Below the pieces are notes generated by a model. It saw only the letters and a list, made by a program, of their open reading frames with translations. It was not told where the DNA came from and did not search any database. A stretch of 35,357 nucleotides of DNA from Mucidula mucida (taxonomy: Eukaryota; Basidiomycota; Agaricomycetes; Agaricales; Physalacriaceae): assembly GCA_015501055.1 (NCBI GenBank), contig JADNYV010000353.1:1-35357 (forward strand), read 5' to 3'. Below are positions 21,681 through 33,359 of the stretch, one piece after another. How positions within the stretch are numbered: position 1 is the first letter of the stretch; each line of letters begins with the position of its first letter. The position numbers were made by a program, and so were the translations under genes.

Positions 21681-23907
21681 TCATCGATCGTACGCGTCCT
21701 AGTAACGTTCCGTCAGTCACTTGTCGAGGTTCATGGAAAAGAGGGAATGCTCACGCCAAAGCGAAGCTCGTTCGCACGGTCCTGGACTACCCTTACAATC
21801 CACCTCTCGAAGGTTAGATGCTTCAGGTCCGCGAAGAACACATTTCCTTGCAACAAGTCGACGTGCTTGTAACCCAAACGCCTCGCCTGATCTGGGTTTC
21901 TCAAGCCCTTGCATCTCTCGTTGAACCAATATTGGAACGAACGCGTTTTGATGAGGCTGGCATACTTGACTAAATCCTCGTCGTTCAGAAGCCGGTCAAA
22001 CATGTCGTAGATGGCGCAGAAGACGTCGTTGAGCCACAATCCGTCGCGCTTGAAAAGATTGGCTTGTACGTAGTGTGAATAATCATGATGCATGTGGAGT
22101 ATCATGTCTTTGACGACGGGGTGTGGGGAAACTGGCTTGCGCCAGTCTGCGAGTGTGATGGGGACATAGCGTCCTTGAGCTGCGTCCCACAGTTCGATCC
22201 TGTGCTCCTCGTCCAGCGGATTCTTGGAGATGTCGAATCGAATAGCGAGCTTCTTCTTATGCAGACCGGACGGAGTGAGGAAAGCGATCTCCCGTCTCTG
22301 AAGCAACTCGTTCAGGATGGGGGGACGCGGACCTGGTGGGCAATATGGTCAGTATTGCATCAATCGACAACACGACGAAGTTTGGCTCACTGGGAATGAG
22401 TACTTCAGTATCAGTCTGAGCGCCGCTCCGTCTGTCTCTGCCCCTAGGTCGTTCTTCGTCGCGACTCCGGTGATGGTCATGTTCTCGAGTACCATGCTCG
22501 CGATGCTCACGGTGTTGACTCGTCGACACCTCCTTCGCCTTGTCCTTCTCTTTCGCCTTATCCTTCTCCTTGCTCTTTCCCTTCCTACTGCTCCCTCCCT
22601 CCTTGTGGCTATGGTGGCGACTTCGTTCCTGCTTCGGCGGCTTCGGGGCGAACACCTGTGTTGTCCCGGCGGCGGTCGAAGGTCGCTCTGGATGAGGTTT
22701 GGATGGGAAAGCGTAGGTCGGTTGAACAGCATGCACGTTGTATGCGTACTGTATGTTGGGAGGAATTGGCACGCCTGGAGGATATACCGGCGCATGCGAC
22801 GCGTGTGTACTTGAATCTAGGTCGGTTAGTTAAGCCAAGCCCATCAACGTAACGTCAGCGACTTACGACGAGGCTTCGAAGGGAAGGCGTGGTGACTTGG
22901 GTACGTCGATGGTTGCTGGAGAGGTTTCGGTCGATATTGATGGGCTACCAGAGGTGAATGAGTCGCAAATATTTGGTAATCCGACTAAACCCACTTACGC
23001 CATCCAGATGGTTGCATCGATGGAGGATTCCGGTGGGAGGGCGTCGCCATTCTTGATGGCGGTCTCGGCGTGTGAGTACCCACTATGCAGCGGGCCGATC
23101 AGAAACCCCTTTCAGAGTGTGGCGTAAATACGTCTTACCAGCATCCTCCATAACCTCAACGGGACTAGCCCGGGATAACTTTCTCGGACGCGGTACGAAA
23201 AGTGCTGTGTGTTCACGGTCAGCTCAAGTCATATTTTTTGGGTAGTCAAGACGCACGAATCTTCACGGGGTCATCTGGCGGCGGCGATGGTTTCAAAATG
23301 CCCTTTAATGGCTCTATCGGCGACCAATCAGTTCAATACCACGAAAGCGAAGACACTCAGACTTACTGTATGAGTTCTCCCGTTTTTGAAGTCGTTTGTC
23401 CAGGACGGGAGGAGGAGGACCTAAATGGGCATTATGAGAAGAATGACAGAGTAACCCAACGATGTTTGCCTCACTGGAAATGATTGTTTCCGTTTCAATA
23501 TAAGGGCTACGTCGTGTGTCTTTATCACGGCGCTTGGCTTTTGAGGGCCCTTTCGGATGAGGTTTGGGCGGAAATGGATCGGTCTTCCTAGTAGCATTGG
23601 GGATGTGCACCGCGTCATGAGTCCTTGGAGGCAGCGCAGCGCCTGGATGAGGGGCCAATGTATTTGAAGCGCGCAGACGTGAATCGTGGCGATGCTCTGC
23701 GGACCTCGAAGACTTGCGATGCAGCTTCGTGGGGAAGACATAATAGCCCGAGACTTGCTGAACAGATGACGTTCCGTCGTGGTGGCTTAGCACAGGTGGC
23801 ATAACCAGTTGCAATGGAGGCATTGTGCCTCGTTTGTCCCCGCTCCTGCGTTTATCCTCATCGCGACGATGGTGATGACGGTGGACCGTTTTGGCACTGG
23901 AGGTCAT
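21681..23907 (-). CDS. Chimeric DUF6699-like gene C/D, open over nine exons
   Basis: Exons on the minus strand: 23475-23907, 23367-23420, 23257-23313, 23139-23204, 22999-23082, 22867-22944, 22391-22816, 21755-22332, 21681-21698. They join without a stop to 597 aa; all introns are phase 1 except the last (phase 0). Exon 1 (MTSSAK start, strong ATG context) is of the B type. Exon 2 begins as the B-type PPPPVLDKRLQ and changes within it to the tail of copy A's first exon (RENSY). From exon 3 on it is A-type: GILKPSPPPDD, Pro-rich linkers, a Lys/Glu-rich run, then the DUF6699-like domain (near 405-590) with LGYKHVDLLQGNVFFADL, ending DAYDR. The last intron and exon are again of the local B type. 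The gene thus looks like the product of recombination between paralogues. If splicing differs, two shorter proteins are possible, for example starting at ATG 23151 (398 aa). Function is unknown. Confidence 0.6.
21811..23382. repeat. Dispersed duplicate, partner of 8104-9715
   Basis: Copy-A-like tract inside the array. To the left of about 21811 the sequence follows copy B (for example GTTCGCACGG and CCTTACAATC); to the right it follows copy A. The right limit lies inside the second exon of the chimera. Confidence 0.8.
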
Positions 23908-23934
23908 GGTGGAAGAGGTGTGGGACATATGCAT

Positions 23935-24561
23935 AACAGAAAGTATCCTTGCTTTCTATACACGATGTCCTCGGCTATCACCGTTAGCTGTGCCTTCAGA
24001 ACAATGGAATAAGGCAGTGTTCTCCATTACAATAGCAGCGTCTAAATGTGAAGCGACGTGAGAATATGAAGATGCGTTGATGGGTATCCAATATATAATT
24101 TAACGGAGGAGTCTGCTAAGGCACGAACCTGTAAGATTGATAAAATATCAACTGCGCCACATATGTGCTTGACACTTGTCATGTTTCGAAGTGCGGCGCA
24201 GAGGGCGCGCCAGATGGTGGATGTTTAGGCCGAGGGCATTCGTTGCCTTTAGTGTTGTCACCTACTTCTGAACTGTGGTCAGGACTGAGTGCCGATTCGG
24301 ATTGCCGACGGCGCGATGTCACCTCACGTGTCATCACGGAGATCCGATGATCGTGACAGTAACCATTTTTTTCCATCACAGCTCCATCACCACACACGAG
24401 GATAAAGGCAAAAGAGCCTTTCACGCGGCTATAAAACGACCAACAAACGGGTCTTGATAGAATAAACCGGGTTAACCAGCTATAAACGAGCCAAGAGGTG
24501 CGATTTTCGCCTCCATTATTATCGCGATCCCATCTTTTGGCGTAAAATCACGCTAACGGAA
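23935..24561. promoter_or_regulatory. Divergent promoter region between C/D and the importin gene
   Basis: About 650 bases separate the two start codons. It holds a TATAGAAA box (23953-23960, minus), the AGAACA-N14-TGTTCT element (23998-24023) and blocks repeated upstream of B and E, such as CAACTGCGCCACATATG near 24150 and GATGATCGTGACAGTAACC near 24346. No coding frame is supported. Confidence 0.6.
23998..24023. promoter_or_regulatory. Palindromic promoter element, copy C/D
   Basis: AGAACA, 14 bases, TGTTCT, 91-116 bases above ATG 23907. One outer base of the GAGAACA half seen in B and E is changed. Confidence 0.45.
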
Positions 24562-27500
24562 ATGCAGATGGACTTGTCTACACTGGCGGCGCTTTTCGGC
24601 GCGACGCTAAGCCCGGACGCGAATGTACGCACGGCAGCGGAGCGCGAGGTGCGCACGATATCCGCACAACCTGGCCTCATCACCGCGCTCCTGGATATTG
24701 TACGGACCGACGGTGTCGATTCGTGCGTGTCTTGATGCTCCCTTTGCCAGAGCTAACGCTATGTATGCAGAGCCACGCGCCAATCGTGCGTCGTGTTCAT
24801 CAAGAACCGGGTCTTTACCCATTACGCGCCCTGTGCGTCTTTTCCTCGTTAATCATAACATTTTGCTCATATCCTCGCAGTAGAACCGGATGACAGCGCA
24901 CTAGGCGAGCAGGACAAGGAGGCTCTACGCGGAAGCTTGGTCGGCCTCATAGCCAGTGGCCTAGGTGCGTTCCTACCTATGAGGTCTAATCGGTGCTCAT
25001 GGATTCTATGTAGACCGACCACTACGTCTCCAACTCCAGTCTACGCTCAAGTCTGTCCTCGCAAACGATTTCCCAGGCGCCTACCCTGCGTTTCTGCCCA
25101 CCATTACGGCACTGCTAGGCGCTAGCAATACGCGCGACGTACGCGCCGGTCTGGTTGGCATTCTAGAAGCCGTGCGGGCCTTCCGCTACGTCGCAGACCA
25201 AAAGGTCTTGGTGGGCGTTATAGAGGCTACGTTCCCTACCCTTGTTCGCATCGGGGACAGCGTACTTGAAGGCGCTAGAGCAGGTCAGTTCGCTTCTTTG
25301 GAATTTTAAATAGGCCGAATCTCATTCGCCAACAGGCCAAGGACGCACAGAAGATCAGGCCGAACTTGTCCATATTCTTCTCAAGACGTACAAAACATCC
25401 ACAGCGCTGGGTCTCAGCGACCATCAGAGAAGCGCAGAGAGCCTTGTCCCTTGGGGACGTCTCTTGTTCGGGGTTGTAGGTCTGGATTTGGCGTGGATTG
25501 GTTAGTGCATTATATTATGCTCTTGCTCGTAGATCTGAATAGCGGCGTAGCTCCCGATCAGCGCGAAGAGAGCGAGTGGTGGGCCGCAAAAAAGTGGGCG
25601 TATGCGATTCTGGGAAGGCTATTCCACCGCTACGGAAACCCTTCTCAACTTCCAGGTGCACTCAAAAAAGAGTACGGCTCATTTGCTTCGCATTTCGTGG
25701 ACGCGTTTGCTCCTGAGATTTTGAGCACCTATTTGGCGCAGGTAGGCCTATATTGTCTGCCACGTTTCCCGATCCCTAGTCTAACACATCTTTCGTAGGT
25801 TGACCGCCTTGTCCAGGGCGAGGGTTGGATGAGTGAGAAATGCCAGTACCATGTCTTCACATTCTTTAATGAATGGTGAGTTTTTCATACTCACCCGCTT
25901 ATCGGCGACTCATGGACTATTTTAGTATCAAACCAGCATCGACTTGGGCGCTTCTCAAACCACATGTCGCGTCATTAGTCTCAGCATTCGTGTTCCCGCT
26001 ACTCTCATTCACACCAGAACGCCAGCAGCTTTGGGAGAGCGACCCGGTGGACTATGTCCGAGTAGGCGTGGACGACTACACTGGAGGCGATGGTGGCGGG
26101 GGTACGTGTTTTCCCCGCAAGATCACTCATGCGATTATCAATTAACCTTGATTCCATAGGATGGCAGTCTGCAGTCTCGGCTGCTACAACGTTCCTCATT
26201 TCCCTCGTCTCCAATCGCACAAAGGCATGTTTCGAGGATGTAGTCGGCTACCTAATGGGTGTACTCCAAGACCCTACCGTCGTGCAGAATCCCAGCCGAC
26301 GTTTTGGCGCCCTGAACGCTATCGCGGCGCTTGGCCCTTGGATTATGAGGCATCCGAAGCTCGCGCCGGACGGTGATGCATCGGGAAAGCTGGAGGAATT
26401 CGTGATGTCGCATGTCGTTCCCGCGCTGGCTGCCCCGGAAGGGTGGGTACGAGCGATAGCTTGCGAAGTGCTGGGAACGTTGGTAAAGCACGGGCTAGTT
26501 CTGGCCAATGGCAATTTAGAGGCGTGCTTCGAGAGAATGTGGGTGCTAATGGAGGACGCAGACTGGGCGGTACGTTGTAACTGTGTGTTGGCGGTCGGGG
26601 AGGGCGTGAAGATGTTTGATAGTGCGTTTCCATCAAACTCTTTTTACGGTGGGTGCAGAACTCATATGATTTTATAGCCGTGCGCACAGCTTTGCAGCCG
26701 CGCCTTGGACGCCTTGTCACGTCGCTCCTCGCACTTTCCGCGGAATCGGATTTGGACGTGTTGAACGCTTCGTTGGAGCACCTTGTCGATACCTATGGCG
26801 ACGCCCTGCTACCGTTCAGTGTTGAACTGTGCGGGAAGCTGTGCGAAGGTTATGCAAGATTAGTCAATGAGGTTGTGGGTGGCGTGGCTGGTTAGTCGTC
26901 TCCCTGATCTTCATCGGAATATTCTCAACACGTGCATACAGGCTCTGTTGCAGAGGTTGATGCTGATGACGACAAGACGTTCGCAGCCATGGGCGTCGCG
27001 AAGACGCTGTGGACAGTCGTGTCGAGTGTCGAGGGTGCCCCGCAGGTGCTTACAGAGATCGCCGGTGTTGTAACACCTGTAGTGCTCTTGACGCTAGAGG
27101 GCCGGTGTCTTGGTATGTCCTCTCCGATTATCATGTAGGACAGTCAACTGATATTGATGTAGACCTCTTTGACTCCATGTATGACCTCGTAGATAGCCTC
27201 TCATTCAAGCTACGTAGCGTACCGCTGCCAATGTGGCGCATCTTCGAGCTCACCTGGGAGGCTTTTTGTGGCGATACCACAGGAGCCGGCGGGTACGCTG
27301 TTGACTACTTGGAAGGTATTGTCGCTATTACCTTGTCGCTTCCGTTACTCAACGTGCTTGCAGAAATGCTTCCGTCACTGGACAACTTCGTATCCTTCGG
27401 TTCTGCGCACATCCTCTCGCCCTCTGCTGTCTTCTCGCAACAGAACTCGTACACATACAAGCAGGCACTAATTGACATGTATGTGACTGCACAGACCAAC

Positions 27501-28642
27501 AAGCATCTGGGGGAGAACGATCGTGTGTGTGGCTGCAAGCTCATTGAGAGCGTGTTACTCAACCTGCGCGGCGGGGTCGACGAGGTGTGTTTCATCAGAT
27601 CTTAGATTATCCGGTGTTGACGATTGGGTAGTACATACCCATCATCCTGACAACAACGCTACACACGCTGTCGGCGGCGGAGACGCCAGCGTTGAAGCTC
27701 GGGGCGCTACTCGGCGTCGTTAATTGCCTGCTCTATAATCCAGCCCTTGCGCTCAACGTCTTGGGAGACGGCAGCGGTGAGGTCCTGGGCGTATGGGGAC
27801 GCAGTATCGAGGCTACATATACCGTCGGGATGGGTGCGGTAAGTCGTTTTCCTTTGGCGGTATTCGCATGACATTAAGATGTTCTTCAGGACACTAGAGG
27901 CAAGGGCAAGGAGCCGCTGCTCCGACGGGTTCATGACAAGCGGCTGTCGATCTTGGCGATTTGCGCGTTACTGGAGCTTGATGCTGCAAACGTTCCGCCA
28001 GCGCTTAGAGGAGATTGGCCCAAGCTCATCGAAATGGGTGTTAAACTGTTCAAGGACTACGCAGAGGCTGTGAAGGGTGCGTTGTCGTTGTCCTCCTGAT
28101 TTCTTTCCTTCTAAACGCGTCGCCTTCTAGCCCGTAAATCTCTAGAGGCCACTCTAGAAACGGAAGAAGATGTGGAGGACGACGAAGAAGACGAGCTGGA
28201 GGGGATGTTGAACGACGATGAGGACGGCCAAGATGTGTGGGATGCGGATTCAGCGTACTTGGAGATGCTGGCGCAAGAGGTGGGATATTGTCCCTTGATG
28301 TGTCTTTTTCTAGGCTGACATGTAATCTTGTAGGGCGCACGGCTGCGTGGTGCCTCGGCGAAAGATCTGGAGGCTGAGGAGGAAGACGACGAAGACGATA
28401 GTGATGATGAGATTGAGGAGGAGCTTGGCTTTTTTACGCCGCTAGATGGGGTGGATGTGTATGTGGTCTTTAGGGACGCGGTGGGAGGTGAGTGTGATTG
28501 GGATTTGTGTTTAAAAACGCTGACGCGGGTGCGTGTGTGTATAGTGTTCCAGTCGAAGAATCCGGGTGCGATGCCGCAGCTGTCGATGGAGCTGCAGACT
28601 GTGATGATGGAGGTTGGGCGCAAGGCGGAGGGCGGTGTCTGA
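24562..28642 (+). CDS. Importin-7/8-type karyopherin beta (Nmd5/Sxm1-like)
   Basis: Seventeen exons: 24562-24722, 24771-24832, 24881-24964, 25014-25283, 25336-25479, 25533-25741, 25799-25875, 25926-26101, 26160-26621, 26678-26890, 26942-27112, 27163-27584, 27632-27838, 27890-28076, 28131-28279, 28334-28487, 28545-28642. They join in frame to 1081 aa, close to the usual length of this family. It would carry cargo through the nuclear pore in a Ran-dependent way as an all-helical HEAT-repeat solenoid. Family cues: an N-terminal ATRQSCVVFIKNRV segment, WWAAKKWAYAILGRLFHRYG, the ESDPVDYVR motif, FGALNAIAALGPWI, LSAESDLDVLNASLEHLVDTYG, LLGVVNCLLYNPALAL, and a very acidic segment near residues 920-1010 followed by LGFFTPLDGVDVY. 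ATG 24562 (MQMDL) or in-frame ATG 24568 may be used. Which yeast paralogue it matches cannot be settled by eye. Confidence 0.92.
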
Positions 28643-29262
28643 TGTTTTGTTTACGCTTACGACGATTTATGACTTTTTTGTGTGTTTTCTTTTGCTTTCG
28701 ATAATGTAGAGGATCGTTTATCTTACTACGTATATACAAAACGTGTCTGTACGCAGGATATTTTCGGGGCGCTGATGAGGTGCATCTCGTACTGTAACCA
28801 CTCGCTGCCTGATATGAACCAGTGATAGTGAAGTCTAAGAGATTGAAGACGGTTCCGTGACAGTGAAGTATAAGAGATCGAAGATGATACATGGGGGAAG
28901 TATAAAGCGGGATGCGCGTATGGTGATCAATGCTTGTAGCAGCTCCGATGAGTTCGAGAAAGCAGAATGACGTGCGTCACACTGTCTTTTAGTTTTATAC
29001 TAAGTAGTACGTCAGGTTCAGCTCCAGTCCTGACAATCAGAGCATACTTTTGGCGGTGTCATAAACGAATATACGCCGCAGGGAAAACGACGGGATCTGC
29101 TCCTGGGAGCATAGAGTACTTATGTCATGAACCCAGAAGCGCTAGAGGAATGAACATTTTCGTCAATTAGCACGGAACCAGACCTTGAGAGCCAGGTATC
29201 GAGAACTTAAGCTTCGTGAAGGATCGGTAACATGCCCGGGAGGTTTACTGCGCACACACCGC
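28643..29262. other. Importin 3' region, no further gene
   Basis: The importin 3' UTR is expected here. I see no open frame of note and no RNA gene before the tRNA-Val terminator. Confidence 0.5.
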
Positions 29263-29277
29263 AAAAAAAGAAAAAAA
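29263..29277 (-). terminator. Pol III terminator for tRNA-Val
   Basis: Two T7 runs on the minus strand (29271-29277, then 29263-29269), 17 nt after the tRNA 3' end. Confidence 0.7.
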
Positions 29278-29294
29278 TCGAATCAAGTCATGAG

Positions 29295-29368
29295 TGAGTC
29301 GACCCAGGTTCGAACTGAGGACCTTCTGTGTGTTAGACAGATGCGATAACCAACTACGCCATCGACCC
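29295..29368 (-). tRNA. tRNA-Val(AAC)
   Basis: The minus strand folds as a full cloverleaf without an intron, 74 nt. The acceptor stem GGGTCGA/TCGACTC has seven pairs with one G-T, the D arm contains GTTGG, the anticodon stem TCTGT/ACAGA encloses CTAACAC with anticodon AAC, and the T arm is CTCAG-TTCGAAC-CTGGG. The discriminator is A. A T-run terminator follows. Confidence 0.93.
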
Positions 29369-29668
29369 ATGTTGAGCTTCCCATAGTCATCGTCTTAGTC
29401 GCAACGTCTCCCGAATGAAACGAAACAAAAGCAATTCGTGTCTGCCCGCCTCTACCAACATATCTGAAAAAAGATAACTAAAAGAAATGCCACTGACTGG
29501 AAGTGATTTCACGCCCCAAAATCTCATGGTTGTTATGAATCACCATATTTTCACACTTTCACATCTTATCATATCTTATCGGGGGCCTTGTCTTATCAAC
29601 CAACGGACCGTTTCATCATCTGTTTCGTCACCGATCATACCCCTTTTCATTACCGAAGCCATACTCAT

Positions 29669-30655
29669 GTCGGACACACGTCCAACACATGGATGACATC
29701 ATACATGCCGATACCTCATGGACTCCCTATTGTATACACACCGCCGACACTCGTAGTACACATGGTCGTTTCAGTATTATTATTTACATGCAGTTACCAC
29801 TCGTATTTAATGGTTTCACGGACTAGTAGCATACAACACTGGGTCAAGGGCGTGGAGCATCCCTAGTGGAAACGCGTATGGACAAGGAGTCTCAAACACA
29901 GACTTACTAGTATATAAGCAGTAGTGTAGTATCATTGTACTTTAGTTCCGATCTCGTTTATACACCGGGCCTAGCCTAGTCTTACGAACGCGAACGTTTT
30001 CTTTTCAGTTCTTACTGTGGTACCTGGTTGAGTCTCGTGGCTCAGTCCGTCGCTAACAGAAGATCGGAACTACTTTCTACCACCTACCACACATCCCTGA
30101 TCGTCGATCAGCACTTCGCTGTTTGATCATCGCACATTCCCCTATTCCCTTTCCCTGTTTACAGATCGACGGATTCCTAATTCCAGCGCACGTCCGCATA
30201 CGTGTGTATTGGTCCCAGTAGCGCCGGCTAACAGTTAGAGATAACTGCCTCGGGGGCTGGAAGTAGCCGCTCTCACGAGAACGAACTTTTGGCAGTTGCA
30301 CTTCAGTGGGCGCTGTTTACGGGTCAACCCCCGTTCCCAGGAAAACTTGGCTTACCTCACACCAGAGGGACGTCGGCTGGGCAATTGCGAACTTGTGACG
30401 AGCTCTTGGGCTCCGTAGATACGTAGTCAGTAGTCGGTAAAATAGCGTAGACAGTTACGATACTTACCTACCTTACTTACCTTACGATACACACCATCAT
30501 TCCCCACCCTACCAAGTCCTGGATTCTATCTCAGATCTAGGCGATCCTCCTTATTCATCCAAACCTCTATTCCCTCACCCGTTTCATCAAAATCCGCATC
30601 TCCTATATCCCCACTTTCACCCTTTCACTCTCCGATCCTATCACCCCGACTCATC
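29669..30655 (+). other. Probable 5' LTR and leader of the chromovirus
   Basis: There is no gene between tRNA-Val and the gag start. A TGTCGG-type beginning near 29669, a TATA box at 29911-29918 and a pyrimidine-rich leader fit a 5' LTR plus untranslated leader. The limits cannot be fixed because the 3' LTR is not in the window. A sequence near 30206-30223 (TTGGTCCCAGTAGCGCC) may be a primer-binding site, but its match to a tRNA 3' end is imperfect. Confidence 0.4.
29911..29918 (+). promoter_or_regulatory. TATA box in the probable LTR
   Basis: TATATAAG on the plus strand, about 740 bases above the gag ATG, as expected for the LTR promoter. Confidence 0.45.
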
Positions 30656-31580
30656 ATGTCCAACGAAGCACCCAAAACCGCTCCTCACACACCCGCTCAT
30701 CACGCCGATGTCAAAATCAAAGGCCGATCCCTTGTCAACAAGCCTTACGACTATGACGGGGACAAGTCCAAGTACAAGAGCTGGTGGCGATCGATGTTCA
30801 CATACATCCGTGACAAGAAGAACAACCTCACATCTGACTCCGAAAGGATCGATGTTGTTCTCTCCTACATCCGAGGAGATCACGTAGATGCATGGGTCCA
30901 GAACTACTCAGACCAGAACTTCGATGAGGAAGAAGAGGAATGGACAGTCTCTTGGACGGAGTTCAAGGAAGACTTGAAGGAGCGATTTGTGGATTCCAAC
31001 CTCGCGCGAGACGCGCAAGACCAGATCGAGCGGTTGCGCCAGGGGCAAGACACCGCTCAAGATTCTTCCAGAAGTTCGAGGTCCTGCTCACTCAGGCAGG
31101 ATACTCAAAGGATGACGCATTCGTCGTACACTTCTCGAGACCAATGTCAACGAGAAGATCATCGACCAGATCTATGGCAGCCGAGACGGGTTGCCAGAGA
31201 AGTACAAGGATTGGAAGGCACAGATCCTTCAGATCGATCAGCTATGGAGAAGGCGGGCGGCGAGCAAGAGGTCCGGCATGCAGTCCCGGCCTCAAGCTCC
31301 GCAGGTGGCTACATCGAGAGCTAATCCTACGAACCCACCTCCAACGCCGATCACACAACGAGATGCTACCGGTGTTACCTATGGAGGAGCCGGCAGGCCG
31401 ATGGACATCGACAAGCACATCGAAGAGGACTTGCTTTAGCTGTGGCAACACGGCCACGTCAGCAGGTTCTGTCCGAAGAAGGGTCGACCCCAGACGATTC
31501 GGGGTTTATGGACCGAGATGAATGACGAGGAGAAGAAGAAGCTGGCCGAAGAGTTGGGTTTTGCGAAGCTCCCGCAGTAG
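30656..31580 (+). pseudogene. Chromovirus gag with broken CCHC zinc knuckle
   Basis: The start is ATG 30656 (MSNEAPKTAP). The capsid-like region includes YDGDKSKYKSWWRSMF and WTEFKEDLKERFVD. The frame shifts near 31060 and 31133 and again inside the zinc knuckle (31432-31472: CFSC ... HVSRFC read in two frames). The final frame ends at TAG 31578-31580 after LAEELGFAKLPQ. The capsid would package element RNA if intact. Confidence 0.8.
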
Positions 31581-31899
31581 ACGCAGTCCTGCCGGAGCAG
31601 TCATCAAGGAAAGGGTCGTCAGATGCAGATTCTATTTACAGTACGGTACTGAAACATCTAAAATATCATCGACGACTTTACCACCAAAACCTGCGAAAGA
31701 AAGATTTGAGCCAAATACGCCCGAGTGGATCGCACAACGGCTAAGAGAGGATGACGTGCCGAGAGCAGTGGGAATTTTGAGAGCATGGATGCCGGAGCGG
31801 AGAGAGAGAGAAGCGACGGAGGAGAAGTGATGGCGATCAGAGCGTTGACAAAGGAAGCTGCGGTGGAAGTTGTGACGGAGTTGAAAAAGTCGAGGAAGT

Positions 31900-32290
31900 A
31901 CATCCGGGGAACAAAGGGGCAGGACATGAAACTCCGAGTAACCATAGAGAGCGTCACACAGGCTCTGAATGGGAAACGAGTGCCCTTCTTGACAGTGGAG
32001 CAACGGGTTCTTGTGTCAATAAAGAATTCGTCGAGAAGAACGGACTCCCGATCAAGGAGTTACCGGTCAAGCTCCCTGTCTACAATGCGGATGGAACCCT
32101 AAACGAGGGAGGAGCAATCGAAGGTTTTGTGGAGGTCCGGATGAAGATCGGAGATCACGCAGAAAAGATTGAGTTGGCCGTCACCAATCTCGGCAAAACA
32201 AGTATCTTTTTGGGGCTAGATTGGCTACGATATCACAACCCCACGATCAACTGGACGGAATCCACATTGACTTTTGATCGATGCCCAGAC
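31900..32290 (+). pseudogene. Chromovirus aspartic protease region
   Basis: The active-site triad Asp-Ser-Gly is at 31991-31999 within ALLDSGATGSCVN. The second half, with IFLGLDWLRYHNPTINW, continues in a neighbouring frame from about 32103. Retrotransposon proteases of this kind cleave the gag-pol precursor. The surrounding frame is interrupted. Confidence 0.75.
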
Positions 32291-32558
32291 CGCTGCGGCT
32301 ATCTACCCGAGTACGACTCACCGGAAGATGAAGGAGAAGACGTAGAAGAGAAGCTGGAGGAGGGAGAGCGGTTTGTTTGGATGGACTGGGACAACTATCG
32401 CAAAAGCGGTGAAAAGCTGAGATCACAACAGCCTTCATCCGCTGCTGCACCTTACATCGAGGAATTTTCCGATGTATTCAGCAAGGCGGACTTTGACAAG
32501 TTACCGGAGCGAAGACCCTGGGATCACGCGATAGAACTTACGCCTGGTTCCAAACCGG

Positions 32559-33083
32559 TTGACTGCAAGGTCTATCCCCTTAGTCCATCAGAAGCAGAAG
32601 GCATTAGACGAGTTCTTGGAGGAAAACATACGCACGGGACGCATACGGCCATCAATCTCACCTATGGCATCACCATTCTTCTTTGTCAAGAAGAAGGACG
32701 GAAGCCTTCGGCCAGTGCAGGATTATCGGAAGTTGAACGACATGACAATCAAGAACCGATACCCCTTGCCGTTGATTCAGGAACTTATCGACAAGTTGAA
32801 GGGAGCAAAGGTTTTCACGAAGATGGATGTCCGATGGGGTTACAATAACATCCGGATCAAAGAAGGTGATGAGTGGAAAGCGGCGTTTAGAACAAACCGA
32901 GGCCTGTTCGAGCCCTCAGTCATGTTCTTCGGACTTACAAACTCGCCGGCAACGTTCCAATCGTTCATGAATCACATTCTGAAGGAATTGATTGACGACG
33001 GACATGTTATCGTTTACCTAGACGATATACTTATCTTTACGAACACTCTCGAGGAGCATAGACAGATTGTACGAAGGTATTAG
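32559..33083 (+). pseudogene. Chromovirus reverse transcriptase
   Basis: The best-preserved block of the element, 174 codons in one frame. Seen are [53 protein letters not shown] and the catalytic YLDD at 33015-33026. One base shifted after 33080 breaks it; homology goes on as VKMDPAKVAVVKEWKEP and SFLGFCNFYRRFIRGF from 33182. Confidence 0.9.
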
Positions 33084-33359
33084 AGATATTACGAGTAAAT
33101 AAGCTGTATTTAAAACCCGAGAAATGTAGTTTTGAGGCACATACTGTAGACTACTTAGGAGTTATTGTTGGAGGAGGAGAAGTGAAGATGGATCCGGCAA
33201 AAGTGGCCGTAGTGAAGGAATGGAAGGAGCCGACGAAGAAGAAGGAAGTGCAGTCATTCCTGGGCTTCTGCAACTTCTACCGACGTTTCATTCGGGGATT
33301 TGCGGGAGTAGCGAAGCCGTTGACATCGCTAACCGGGAAGGGCGAGTGGGTTTGGGGGC

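Noticed and set aside
23246..23248. Stop codon TGA in the chimera, at first taken as its end
   Set aside because: It falls inside an intron (23205-23256) once the phase-1 GTGCGT donor used by copy A is applied.
30206..30223. Primer-binding site of the chromovirus
   Set aside because: The match to a tRNA 3' end is incomplete and the LTR end cannot be placed without the 3' LTR, so it is not listed as a feature.
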